Origin: Eubacterium sp. An11
GTDB taxonomy: Bacteria > Bacillota > Clostridia > Lachnospirales > Lachnospiraceae
Assembly: GCF_002161065.1 (NCBI RefSeq)
Contig: NZ_NFLV01000005.1
Location: 140,682-204,681 of the forward strand
Direction: 5' to 3'
Length of the DNA: 64,000 bases
Shown here: positions 52,073-60,777 of the stretch, piece after piece
Position numbering within the stretch: the first letter of the stretch is position 1
Layout: every line of letters begins with the position of its first letter
Position numbers and translations under genes: made by a program
Notes under the pieces: model-generated
The model's input: only the letters and a program-made list of their open reading frames with translations
Told to the model about the DNA's origin: nothing
The model's database searches: none

Positions 52073-53053
52073 TCACTGGTTCAACGGGATCGCAATATCG
52101 ATAACCTCCGAATAACTGGCCACATCGGTATCATTTTCATCCACCGTCAGGCATGGCAGACTGAGCGTTACCGACTGCGCTGCGGCATCCACAAAATAAA
52201 CCGCATATCCGTACATGTCTTCGTATCCTACACCATAAACAGAAGCTGTCTCTATGCCCTTTTCCGTAAAATAATGCTGATCGTCCAGAGCTCCCACGTC
52301 TACCATCTCCCGGAAGTTCGTGCCATCAAAAACATACGGTCTCTCCCAGCTATATCCGGTATAATCAAGAACAGATTCATTATCTTCCAGCCAGATACCG
52401 ATACATTTCTCTCCTGCCGGCAGGTCAGAAAGTTCCCCTTCCTGAAACAGTGTCTCCGCCTCTCCCACATAATAGGTAAGATCTCCTGCGGTGACGCCTT
52501 CCGCTGCCTCCTGTGCAGAAATAGTCTCGATCCGGATATTTTTATCTTCCTGTTCCTTCTCACCGGAATTGAACCTCCAGCCCCGTGCAGAAGTCACCTG
52601 CAAAACAGCGGTTATCACCACCATCAAAATACAGATAATAACCACAAAAGCAATGACTTTTCCAAGCAGAGACGCCCGGCCGGAATCTTCCCCGTCACGG
52701 TATGCCCCGGCCGCAGTGCCGCGACTCTTTGACGTCTCCCGACGGGCCGCTTTCTGCCGGTCTGCTTTCCGATACCGGACAGAGGAATCTCGTCGGCCGC
52801 CTCCTGCGGCCGTTTTCTCCCGATGGCCGGCGTGAAGCCGTTTCGTCCAGCCCGATTTTTCCTCCGGAAAAAGATCTGCCAGCCCCTCGCTCTTTGGGAG
52901 CTGATAGCTGTTATCTTCCACGTTATAATATTTCATCCATTCCGTATCCTGCCTGGCAGCTCCAGGCGGACGATTATAAAAACAGCATCTTGGACAAACG
53001 CCCTGTCGCTCATCATAATCAAAGGATGCTCCGCATCGCTCACATTTTGCCAT
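52073..53053 (-). CDS. zinc-ribbon single-pass membrane protein
   Basis: The 326-residue protein begins with a zinc ribbon (CERCGASFDYDERQGVCPRC, CxxC twice), then a long basic linker, a transmembrane helix (about residues 138-160, GKVIAFVVIICILMVVITAVLQV) and an extracytoplasmic domain. Such zinc-ribbon membrane proteins are common in Clostridia with unknown function. It uses the ATG at 53053 after GGGGAGGACAGC. The next-gene start lies 71 bases downstream. Confidence 0.7.
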   Translation of the reverse strand: MAKCERCGASFDYDERQGVCPRCCFYNRPPGAARQDTEWMKYYNVEDNSYQLPKSEGLADLFPEEKSGWTKRLHAGHREKTAAGGGRRDSSVRYRKADRQKAARRETSKSRGTAAGAYRDGEDSGRASLLGKVIAFVVIICILMVVITAVLQVTSARGWRFNSGEKEQEDKNIRIETISAQEAAEGVTAGDLTYYVGEAETLFQEGELSDLPAGEKCIGIWLEDNESVLDYTGYSWERPYVFDGTNFREMVDVGALDDQHYFTEKGIETASVYGVGYEDMYGYAVYFVDAAAQSVTLSLPCLTVDENDTDVASYSEVIDIAIPLNQ

Positions 53054-53115
53054 GCTGTCCTCCCCTCTTCCCTCTCCGGGAAATCTGCTTCGGGAAAATG
53101 AAATGATCCCTTCCC

Positions 53116-54852
53116 TTACTTTTCCTTTTTCCACTTGGCATATAGTGTATAATTCCGGCTGTTTCCTTTTTTGATCACCGTAATCTGATTCTTATACGCC
53201 TTATCTGTATACCATCCCTCAAAAACATATCCCTTTTTTACAGGATCTTCCAGAGTGATTTCTTTCTTTCCCGATGCGGTGGCAACATTATCCGCCGAAT
53301 TCATTCCCGCCTTTTTGTAGGTGATGGTATAACCGTTTACCTTCACAGTACATTTCAGTTTTTTATTTCCAATGACCGCAGTGATTGTCGCCGTTCCCTT
53401 TTTTTTGGCGGTAACACATCCATTGGCATCCACTTCCGCCACGCCGGAATTGGAACTCCTCCACTGTATGCGGCGGGCTCCTGCCGGCGTAGTGCGCACA
53501 ACATAGAGCTGTTTCTGATAACCGGCGCGGATCTTCACCTTGCGGGATGACAGCTTCGGCTTGCCATATTGTTTTCCTGCATAGTTCACAGATATCCTGC
53601 CGGTTCCCCTCTTGGCTCCGGTCATGTCTGTGATATAGTATCCGATAGTATTATCTGAATTCCTGTAAAACCGTCCCACATAGGCAATCTGCCAGAAATA
53701 AGAAGTCACCCCATGCTTATATTCCAACGGCGAAACCTGGCGTACCTGCTCCTTGAGATTACCCTTATAATCCATACGGTAAATGGTATCATTCAGAGAA
53801 ATAAAAACCATCTCGTTAAACTCTTCCGCCCAGCCGATGTGTTTGTCATCTGCCGGAGCATACACCGTCGTCTCATGGCTTCCGTCCAGTTTTGACTTCT
53901 TCAGCATATTTCCTGTGGAAATCCAATACCAGTATCCCTTCTGATAAAACATACAGCTTTTCTCCGCTATCCCGGTCCGTATACCAGAGCGCAGAGGAAT
54001 GTAATCAGACTGTGCCAGAACAAGCCGGTGGATATTCAGCCCGTCAGAATTCCCCTCTCCGTAAATATCCTTTAAAGTGTAGCCGGGATGAGCGCTCAGA
54101 AACGAGCTGACTCCCACCAGACAGCTGGCATAACTGACCACCATACCCTCATGGTCTCCGGTGCCGATGCCGTTGGTCAGATCGCAGAAATACCATTTTC
54201 CGTCAAGACACACAAGATTCCAGGAATGATCCCTGGAATAATTGCTCACCACCGCACACCGGATCCCCAGCGTGTTCAATGCCAGGGCATAAGCGTTGGC
54301 AAAACCGTCACACACTCCTGTATGGTTGACCAAAACATCATATCCCGTGTGGCAGTCCTTCGTCTCCTCATAAACCGTATTCTTCGCCAGATAATAATAG
54401 ACCGCCATGGCCTTATCAGCATCGGCCATCCCCGGTTCCACGCAAGACAGCACCTCTCCCAGCGCCTGCATAATCTTCTGATACCGGCGGCGAAACGTCT
54501 TCCGGCTCATCATCTTGGTACTGTTGAATACCGTGCGGTCTCCCGACACCGCCACGGAATAATAATTAACCCAGCTGCCATCCAGGAAATCGATCCCCTC
54601 TGCCATCAGCGCCGCTCTGTTCTGAATCGCCGCCTGCTGCAGAGCATTCTTTCCGGACGTTCCTCTGGCAATTCTGGAATACAAATCCATCTTTTTACTT
54701 TCCACACCATCTTTCATCAGCTGAGAGAGCGCATTGACATATTCTTTCTTTTGTTCTGATGTCACCCGTGCCTCCACAGGACTGTGAAACAAGAACAGTC
54801 CGAAGAAACAGCATACCGCGATCAAAAATAACGTCCAAAACCTTTTTTTCAT
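53116..54852 (-). CDS. secreted transglutaminase-like protein with Big2 and InlB-type repeats
   Basis: The 578-residue protein has a signal peptide (MKKRFWTLFLIAVCCFFGLFLFHSPVEA), a transglutaminase-like domain with catalytic Cys in GVCDGFANAYALAL, His in SRDHSWNLV and Asp in FCDLTNG (about residues 180-250), a beta-propeller-like middle, a Big2 Ig-like domain (WRSSNSGVAEVDANGCVTAKKKGTATI) and a terminal InlB/Listeria-Bacteroides repeat (VKKGYVFEGWYTDKAY). It is likely surface-exposed. The reaction is not known; these domains often act as peptidases. The start follows GGAGGAACGCAG. Confidence 0.85.
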   Translation of the reverse strand: MKKRFWTLFLIAVCCFFGLFLFHSPVEARVTSEQKKEYVNALSQLMKDGVESKKMDLYSRIARGTSGKNALQQAAIQNRAALMAEGIDFLDGSWVNYYSVAVSGDRTVFNSTKMMSRKTFRRRYQKIMQALGEVLSCVEPGMADADKAMAVYYYLAKNTVYEETKDCHTGYDVLVNHTGVCDGFANAYALALNTLGIRCAVVSNYSRDHSWNLVCLDGKWYFCDLTNGIGTGDHEGMVVSYASCLVGVSSFLSAHPGYTLKDIYGEGNSDGLNIHRLVLAQSDYIPLRSGIRTGIAEKSCMFYQKGYWYWISTGNMLKKSKLDGSHETTVYAPADDKHIGWAEEFNEMVFISLNDTIYRMDYKGNLKEQVRQVSPLEYKHGVTSYFWQIAYVGRFYRNSDNTIGYYITDMTGAKRGTGRISVNYAGKQYGKPKLSSRKVKIRAGYQKQLYVVRTTPAGARRIQWRSSNSGVAEVDANGCVTAKKKGTATITAVIGNKKLKCTVKVNGYTITYKKAGMNSADNVATASGKKEITLEDPVKKGYVFEGWYTDKAYKNQITVIKKGNSRNYTLYAKWKKEK

Positions 54853-55000
54853 CTGCGTTCCTCCTCTCTTTTTTCTGTTCTCATTGTTATCATTATCAGA
54901 TAAAATAGCCATAAAAGTATGAATCTATCATATCATTTCAGTAACGAAAAGGCAAACATTCTTTCGTGTCCTGTGTTTATAAATATTTGCCGGGGAATGA

Positions 55001-55041
55001 CAAAAAAGAAAAGCTACTCTTTCAAAAAAGAATAGCTTTTC
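55001..55041 (-). terminator. intrinsic terminator of the RuBisCO-like gene
   Basis: On the minus strand GAAAAGCTATTCTTT and AAAGAGTAGCTTTTC-like arms (55008-55041) pair and are followed by TTTTTTG. It lies about 110 bases after the RuBisCO-like stop. The 300-base gap 54853-55152 has no further feature. Confidence 0.8.
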
Positions 55042-55152
55042 CATGCGTAGAAAATTTATTGTCCGCTGCATTCTATATACGGCAGCTCCGTTTTTATGCA
55101 GCAGTTGTTACCGGTTTCATTTCATGGCAGGTTTTATGTATGACATTATAAA

Positions 55153-56496
55153 TTAAATTGCGTACAAATCTTTACTGTGATCTTCTCCGTAAATACCCCA
55201 TTTCTCAATAGCCCATGTGAGTTCCGGACTGTTCTTTGCCGCCTCTCTCAACGGAATATCATTCATACATGCATCGATGGCCACTCTGAATGCCTTCGCT
55301 CCGGCTCTTGGACCCATTCCGTGAGCATGGATTCCTGCGCCAACACCCAGCAGAACGTCATTACCGCAGTCTTTCATGAATCTAGGCACAAGACCTGCTA
55401 CCACGCCGCCGCCTACGAATGGAAGAGTCGGTTTTAAGTCGTAGAATTTTGCCTTTGATGTAATGATGTTGATAATATAGTTATCAAATGTATTATCAAA
55501 CTTACCATATGGAGGCTGAGTCAGATAGATATCACATCCAACCAGGCGACACAGCTTCACAACAACTTTGGAGCTCATGCCCTGATATGGTGAACAGGTA
55601 AATGCTCCGTTAAAACAGCTGTGTCCAAGGATCGGAACATTGATATCCGGATCTTCTGCCAGCATTCTCACTGCGGAATATCCGATACCGTGAACGTCTA
55701 CCATGATACAGTTTCCGCCATTCTCAATAACGGTCATGGCATTATCCTTCAGTCTGGATACCTCATCCGTGATATTACATGCGTAAAGTGTCTTCTCGCC
55801 TTTAATCTCATCCGCTCTGTGTGCAGCGTCCATATTTGCTTTTACTCTGTCCGCCAGCTTATTAAAAGAGCGGTCGCCGCCGATCAGCTCATCATCTTTA
55901 ATAATGTCAACACCGCCTGCAGCCGCCTCAAAGAATAATTTTGCTCCCACATCCGGAGTATATCCTGTACAAGGCTTGATCATATTATTTAACAACGGTC
56001 TGTCATAAGCATTGAGAATCTTTCTGATTCCGTCAATACCGAATTTTGGTCCCTGGAACTTATCTGCAAACTTTTTCGGAAAATCAATATCCAGTAATTT
56101 CAAGTATGGCATGGACATGATGTTTCCAGTGATAGACGCGATGAGCAGTGGAATATTATCTTCAATATTTGCTACCGGGAATCCAATACGGATTACATAG
56201 AAACGAAGACCATCCGGCGGTACCTGTCTGTCTACATTAGTCTGATTTTCAAAAGCCGGTACTTCATAAATACCGATAATCTTGGAGCAGTATTTTGCTC
56301 TCATTTCATCCGTCTCTTCCGGTACATCTACCCAGGATCCTGTGGTCTGCTCAATACCGATGCTGGCTGCCTTTACAATGGCTTCTTCTTCTTTTGATGC
56401 GCCAATCAGATAAGTCCCCACACACAGATCATTCATGTCGCATCCTTCATATAAAGGGTTTAATAACGGGCTGTACATTCTATCCTGCTGAATCAT
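55153..56496 (-). CDS. RuBisCO-like protein (form IV type)
   Basis: The 447-residue protein has the RuBisCO large-subunit N-terminal and barrel domains. Counterparts of active-site residues that I can place are Glu49, Trp55, Asn125, Lys174 (in IKP), Lys200-Asp201-Asp202-Glu203 (KDDE, with the carbamylated Lys), His292 and Lys332 of loop 6. The counterpart of spinach Lys177 is Cys176, Arg295 is Ser293, His327 is not His, and Ser379 falls at Gly362, so CO2 fixation is not expected. Family relatives act as isomerases, enolases or decarboxylases of phosphorylated sugars (for example MtnW and the oxo-isoapionate enzymes). It starts at ATG 56496 after GGAGGTAGCAG and has its own promoter; substrate unknown. 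Confidence 0.92.
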   Translation of the reverse strand: MIQQDRMYSPLLNPLYEGCDMNDLCVGTYLIGASKEEEAIVKAASIGIEQTTGSWVDVPEETDEMRAKYCSKIIGIYEVPAFENQTNVDRQVPPDGLRFYVIRIGFPVANIEDNIPLLIASITGNIMSMPYLKLLDIDFPKKFADKFQGPKFGIDGIRKILNAYDRPLLNNMIKPCTGYTPDVGAKLFFEAAAGGVDIIKDDELIGGDRSFNKLADRVKANMDAAHRADEIKGEKTLYACNITDEVSRLKDNAMTVIENGGNCIMVDVHGIGYSAVRMLAEDPDINVPILGHSCFNGAFTCSPYQGMSSKVVVKLCRLVGCDIYLTQPPYGKFDNTFDNYIINIITSKAKFYDLKPTLPFVGGGVVAGLVPRFMKDCGNDVLLGVGAGIHAHGMGPRAGAKAFRVAIDACMNDIPLREAAKNSPELTWAIEKWGIYGEDHSKDLYAI

Positions 56497-56553
56497 TCTG
56501 CTACCTCCTAAACATTTTAGATTTATGTAATGCCTTCTCTTAATTACAAGTTC

Positions 56554-56582
56554 ATTATATATGCCGCCCAAACCCAAAACAA
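56554..56582 (-). promoter_or_regulatory. promoter of the RuBisCO-like gene
   Basis: On the minus strand TTGTTT (56577-56582) and TATAAT (56554-56559) have 17-base spacing, about 60 bases before the start codon. It permits expression apart from the upstream HAD gene. Confidence 0.8.
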
Positions 56583-56586
56583 GAAT

Positions 56587-56618
56587 GAAAATATTTTCCA
56601 TACGTCGAAAATATTTTC
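56587..56618 (-). promoter_or_regulatory. paired palindromic operator candidates upstream of the RuBisCO-like promoter
   Basis: GAAAATATTTTC occurs at 56587-56598 and again at 56607-56618, 20 bases centre to centre. The first begins 4 bases beyond the -35 box. A nearly identical block is found upstream of the SorC-type regulator promoter, so it may be the site of that regulator. Confidence 0.65.
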
Positions 56619-56631
56619 ATGGAAAAGTATC

Positions 56632-57432
56632 TTACAGCAGTGTTTTGAGTATCTGTAATACCCCATCTTCCTTCATTGGCGGGGCCACATGTCGTGCGGC
56701 ATTTTTCACTTCTTCCCTGGCATCTCCCACTGCATAACTTTCCGCGGCATTTTCAAGCATCTCAATATCATTGATATTGTCCCCGAAAGCCATAGTTTCT
56801 TCTCTCGTAATGCCCAGATAATCCTGTATCTTTTTCAGGCCGGTGCCTTTGTTGGCATGCAGATCCATGACATCCATATAATTATTGCCGGCGCAGACCA
56901 ACTGATGGGTCTTTCCCCATTTCTCCTGAAATTCCCCCTGAATGGCACTTTCTGCATCTTCCGGATGGTAAATAGTATACTTAATAGACGGAATCGTGAG
57001 AGTCAGAAGATCATCCACCATGGCACAGTCGTAGTGCATATAGTCCTTCATTATATGATAAATTTCTTCGCCGCCTTTTTCAAAATATGTCTTTTCACAG
57101 CTCTGCCATACACTCTGGCAGCAGGAAAGCTTTCTGACGTCCTGCACCAGCTCCCGACACTCGGAAAGTTTCATGGGAACGGAGAATAACTCTTTCCCCT
57201 GATAAACGCCCCTTGCGCCGTTATCCGGCAGAAATATCATATCGTCTTTCACCGGAGCAAACAGCTGACTTAATGCATAATAACTCCTGCCGCTGGCTCC
57301 TCCGAATAAGATTCCTTTTTCCTGCAGATTCCGGATCACCTCATAGTATTCCTCATTGATTTTGTCCGTATTTACTGGTCCCAGGGTTCCGTCAATATCA
57401 GTAACTATTAATTTAATTTTATTATTTTCCAT
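56632..57432 (-). CDS. Cof-type HAD phosphatase
   Basis: The 266-residue HAD hydrolase shows motif I DIDGTLGPVNTDK, motif II GGASGRS, and motif III/IV AFGDNINDIEML. It has the C2 cap of the Cof subfamily, which dephosphorylates sugar phosphates and related metabolites. It follows the DUF1667 gene by 83 bases and precedes the RuBisCO-like gene. In the pathway it may remove phosphate from the final product. An ATG at 57441 (MHRMEN) is only 3 bases after GGAG, so I use 57432. Confidence 0.88.
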   Translation of the reverse strand: MENNKIKLIVTDIDGTLGPVNTDKINEEYYEVIRNLQEKGILFGGASGRSYYALSQLFAPVKDDMIFLPDNGARGVYQGKELFSVPMKLSECRELVQDVRKLSCCQSVWQSCEKTYFEKGGEEIYHIMKDYMHYDCAMVDDLLTLTIPSIKYTIYHPEDAESAIQGEFQEKWGKTHQLVCAGNNYMDVMDLHANKGTGLKKIQDYLGITREETMAFGDNINDIEMLENAAESYAVGDAREEVKNAARHVAPPMKEDGVLQILKTLL

Positions 57433-57515
57433 TCTGTGCATTCTCCTGTTCTCATAAACTTACAGCAGACGCCCGGTTTCTTTTTTCTCATAGAACCGCT
57501 AAAAAAATACACAAA

Positions 57516-57875
57516 TTATACTGCATCTCCGGTGGCCACCAAAGCCACACCGGTTCCGCAGAAATCGCCGTTTATGACGTCGCCCACATGAACCGGTGCC
57601 TTTGCCGTGATACGGCAGCTCTCTCTGGCACACTCCATCAGCATGTGTTTCGGCACTGAGCCGGCAGTCTTCACCGGAACCAATGCAGAAGATCCACCTT
57701 CCACCTTCACTGTGGAAGTGAAAATGCGTACCGGCGCTGTAAATTCATTTTCTGCGTACACTTTACCGTTGGCGCAGCCGAATCCTTCTATCTTTTCAAT
57801 GGTTTTTCCTTCATGGGTGACCGTAACCGTACAACCTTTCGGGCATCCAATACATATGATTTTTGTCTGAGCCAT
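57516..57875 (-). CDS. DUF1667 Fe-S-type protein of the glycerol-phosphate dehydrogenase set
   Basis: The 119-residue protein has CIGCPKGC (Cys8, Cys11, Cys15) and a fourth Cys34 in GFGC, which could bind a small Fe-S cluster, followed by FTAPVRIFTSTVKVEGG. It lies 3 bases after the flavoprotein gene. This trio (GlpA-like, FAD oxidoreductase, DUF1667) occurs next to glycerol kinases in Firmicutes and probably carries electrons from glycerol 3-phosphate oxidation. Confidence 0.85.
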   Translation of the reverse strand: MAQTKIICIGCPKGCTVTVTHEGKTIEKIEGFGCANGKVYAENEFTAPVRIFTSTVKVEGGSSALVPVKTAGSVPKHMLMECARESCRITAKAPVHVGDVINGDFCGTGVALVATGDAV

Positions 57876-57878
57876 AAT

Positions 57879-59153
57879 TTACCCCTCCTGTCTTTCTACC
57901 GATACTCTGAGGGAAGAGGCAGCGTCTGCCAATTTTATTAATGGTATACTTAATGCTACCATAGATCCCGGCGCAATGGTATCTTTTTTAAATTTCGCTA
58001 TCAAGTTTCCCTTCTCATCTTTTACAACCATCAGAACATTCTCATCCGGTTTTCGCACCCGCATGAACAGTTTGACTATTTTTTCATCCGAATCAGCATA
58101 GTCAATAGTCTGCGGTACCACATAGCCAATATTCTCTCCGGCGCACACAGTAATCGGATGTCCGCTCTTTTTCAGACTGCCTTTGATATATTCTGCCGCT
58201 GCTTTTCCTGCCGTCTCGGCCTCCTCCGTCACATTATCCACCAGATCATGGACCTGCAGCACATTTCCACAGGAGAAGATCCACTCCACGTTGGTCTGCC
58301 GCTTTTCATTGACTACGGCCCCCTTGGTCACTCTGTCAAGGTTCACACCTGCCTTCTTGGAAAGCTCATTTTCCGGAATCAAACCTACCGACAGCAGCAG
58401 GGTGTCACACGGAACATAAACTTCCGTCTCCGGAATCGGATTTTTATTCTCATCAACTCTAGCGATAGAAACACCTTCCAGCCTCTGTCTTCCATGAATC
58501 TTTGTGACTGTGTGACTTAAATACAGTGGAATTCCAAAATCGTCCAGACACTGTACTTTATTTCTTACAAGACCAGATGAGAACGGTTCTACCTCACACA
58601 CGCACTTCACATTGGCTCCCTCAAAAGTCATACGCCGGGCCATGATCAGACCGATGTCGCCGGAGCCCAGGATTACAATTTCTTTTCCCGGGAGATATCC
58701 GTTGACATTGACATATCTCTGGGCTGCCCCAGCCGTCATGACGCCGGATGGACGATCGCCCGGAATGGTAATGGCCTCACGAGTCCTTTCCCGACATCCC
58801 ATGGCCAGGATACAAGCTTTAGTCTCCACCTCAAAGAGACCATCCTGTGCATTTTGTGCGATAATTTTTTTATCATCGGTGATATCAAGAACCATGGTAT
58901 CTGTCTTCACATCAATATCGCTTTCCAGCACTTTTTTTGCAAATCTTCCTGCATATTCCGGCCCGGTCAGCTCCTCCTTAAAATACTGCAGTCCGAATCC
59001 ATTGTGAATACACTGTTCCAGAATCCCCCCCAGTTTGGAGCCACGCTCGCACACAAGAATTTTCCCCACACCATATTCTTTTGCTTTTAATGCCGCGCCA
59101 AGACCGGCAGGGCCGCCTCCTACAACTACCAGATCATAAGATAACCTTTTCAT
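57879..59153 (-). CDS. NAD(P)/FAD-dependent oxidoreductase
   Basis: The 424-residue protein is a pyridine-nucleotide-disulfide-type flavoprotein: FAD fold VVVGGGPAGLGAALKAKEYG, the CGSRERT-like ILAMGCRERTREAI, and a second nucleotide fold EIVILGSGDIGLIMARRM. It pairs with the GlpA-like protein in oxidising a glycerol-phosphate-like substrate and passing electrons to NAD or a quinone. I use the ATG at 59153 after AAGGAGGCAGCAGT, which overlaps the end of the GlpA-like gene by 20 bases. Confidence 0.9.
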   Translation of the reverse strand: MKRLSYDLVVVGGGPAGLGAALKAKEYGVGKILVCERGSKLGGILEQCIHNGFGLQYFKEELTGPEYAGRFAKKVLESDIDVKTDTMVLDITDDKKIIAQNAQDGLFEVETKACILAMGCRERTREAITIPGDRPSGVMTAGAAQRYVNVNGYLPGKEIVILGSGDIGLIMARRMTFEGANVKCVCEVEPFSSGLVRNKVQCLDDFGIPLYLSHTVTKIHGRQRLEGVSIARVDENKNPIPETEVYVPCDTLLLSVGLIPENELSKKAGVNLDRVTKGAVVNEKRQTNVEWIFSCGNVLQVHDLVDNVTEEAETAGKAAAEYIKGSLKKSGHPITVCAGENIGYVVPQTIDYADSDEKIVKLFMRVRKPDENVLMVVKDEKGNLIAKFKKDTIAPGSMVALSIPLIKLADAASSLRVSVERQEG

Positions 59154-60633
59154 TACTGCTGCCTCCTTCCTGCAGTGCAAGCTCTTTTGCTTTCATGGAA
59201 AGTACATAAGAAGTTCTTCCCCGTTTAGTCACTTCCAGCGGAGAAATCCCCAATTCTTTTTCGAGTATTCCAACAATACGCGGACCGCAGAATCCCCCCT
59301 GACATCTTCCCATACCTGCCCGCACTCTTCTCTTTATAGCATCCAGATTGGTGGCCGGAATCGGTCTCCGGATTGCATCAAGAATCTCACCCCGGCTCAC
59401 AGTCTCACACCGGCAGATAATAGTGCCGTAATTCGGATTTTCCGCAATAATTTTTGCCCTCTCCTCATAAGGAAGTTCTCTTAAAATCACTGGTTTCTCT
59501 CTGGTCGGAATATAGTTATCTTTAATCTCAAAATTAAGTTCCTCTCCCACCTCACGGACAAGATCTTCTACCATATCCGCAATGGCAGGTACCGATGACA
59601 AACCCGGAGACTGGATTCCAATGAGATTGATCATACCTCGTACAGATTTTGAATGACCGATGATAAAATCTTCTGTGTTGGACACCGCTCTGTTGCCGGC
59701 AAAGATAGTAGTTACATCGCCCATCCGCGGCAGTTCCGGATAATATTTATGTATTGCTTCCGCATAAATGTGATTTAAGGATTCCAGATCTGTGGACACA
59801 TCATCTTTATCATCGTGCAGGATTGCGTTGGAACCACATAAAAGATTCCCTTCGGTGGTCGGCAGCATGATCAGTCCTTTGGAAACAGCCGTCGGTGCCG
59901 TATAAATCGGCCGCCTGATATAATCACCAAACTGTTTGTCATACAGGAAATACACGCCCTTCCTCGGTTTCACAGAATAGTCCATATGCTCTACCATTCC
60001 TGCTACCCTATCAGAATATAAACCAGCAGCATTAATCACGATTTTTGCTTCAATGGTTCCCTGACTGGTCGTGACGGAAACCACTTGTCCGTCTTCTGTA
60101 TTGATTCCCGTGACCTCGGTATTCAACAGTACCTTTGTCCCGTTGATCACCGCATGTTCTCCCAGCGCAATGGTCAACTCAAATGGATTTAAGACACCTG
60201 TGTTCGGATTAAACAGAGCAAATTTCGCATCCGGGTTCATATGTGGCTCCAGTTCATGAAGCTCCTCCTGACCCACGATGCGGACGCCCCGTATGCCGTT
60301 TTCTGCACTCATCTCAAACTGATGATGGATCGCCTCCCAGTCCTTCTCCTCAAAACCCGGAAGAAGAGATCCACAGATGTTTAAGTCAAAATGCAGTTCC
60401 TTCGCCAGCTGTTCATATCTTTCCTTTGTCGCTTTCAGAACCAGCTGGCCTTTCAATTTTGTCCTGTCTACATTGTAACCATCGTGGAGCATGGAGGAAT
60501 TCGCCTTGCTTGTACCCATACAGACATCAGCTTCCTTTTCCACCAGCGTAACATCAAAGTTATACTTACATAACTGATGGGCAATTCCGCATCCTACTAC
60601 TCCGCCGCCAATAATCAAAACGTCTGTTTTCAT
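59134..60633 (-). CDS. GlpA-like FAD-dependent dehydrogenase with [2Fe-2S]-type C-terminus
   Basis: The 499-residue protein has a D-amino-acid-oxidase-type FAD domain (LIIGGGVVGCGIAHQL, YNVDRTKLKG, GVLNPFELTIALGE) and a C-terminal BFD-like cluster domain with four cysteines (CRC in TIICRCETVS and CQGGFC). It would oxidise glycerol 3-phosphate, or a related polyol phosphate, at the membrane side of the pathway. It follows the kinase by 144 bases containing an intergenic hairpin. Ribosome site AAAGGGGCGCAG. Confidence 0.9.
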   Translation of the reverse strand: MKTDVLIIGGGVVGCGIAHQLCKYNFDVTLVEKEADVCMGTSKANSSMLHDGYNVDRTKLKGQLVLKATKERYEQLAKELHFDLNICGSLLPGFEEKDWEAIHHQFEMSAENGIRGVRIVGQEELHELEPHMNPDAKFALFNPNTGVLNPFELTIALGEHAVINGTKVLLNTEVTGINTEDGQVVSVTTSQGTIEAKIVINAAGLYSDRVAGMVEHMDYSVKPRKGVYFLYDKQFGDYIRRPIYTAPTAVSKGLIMLPTTEGNLLCGSNAILHDDKDDVSTDLESLNHIYAEAIHKYYPELPRMGDVTTIFAGNRAVSNTEDFIIGHSKSVRGMINLIGIQSPGLSSVPAIADMVEDLVREVGEELNFEIKDNYIPTREKPVILRELPYEERAKIIAENPNYGTIICRCETVSRGEILDAIRRPIPATNLDAIKRRVRAGMGRCQGGFCGPRIVGILEKELGISPLEVTKRGRTSYVLSMKAKELALQEGGSSNEKVIL

Positions 60634-60680
60634 ATCTGCGCCCCTTTCTGATACATTATAAATTGTTGCTTAATTTTAAA

Positions 60681-60719
60681 GGCCGGCATAAACAAGATCT
60701 CTCATCGCTTATGCCAGCC
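60681..60719. promoter_or_regulatory. intergenic hairpin between glpK and glpA-like genes
   Basis: GGCCGGCATAA and TTATGCCAGCC (60681-60719) form an 11-bp stem with one mismatch. On the minus strand it is followed by TTTAAAATTAA, a poor T-run, so it is either partial attenuation or an mRNA-stability element. A possible -10 (TATAAT near 60655-60660, minus strand) follows it. Confidence 0.5.
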
Positions 60720-60777
60720 TCTTATTTCTTTATCACATTTTCAATAAATTCTGGCAATTTCCAGGGCTGTTCATCCT

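Noticed and set aside
55153..56496. authentic CO2-fixing RuBisCO
   Set aside because: Counterparts of K177, R295, H327 and S379 are missing and no phosphoribulokinase-like gene is in the window.
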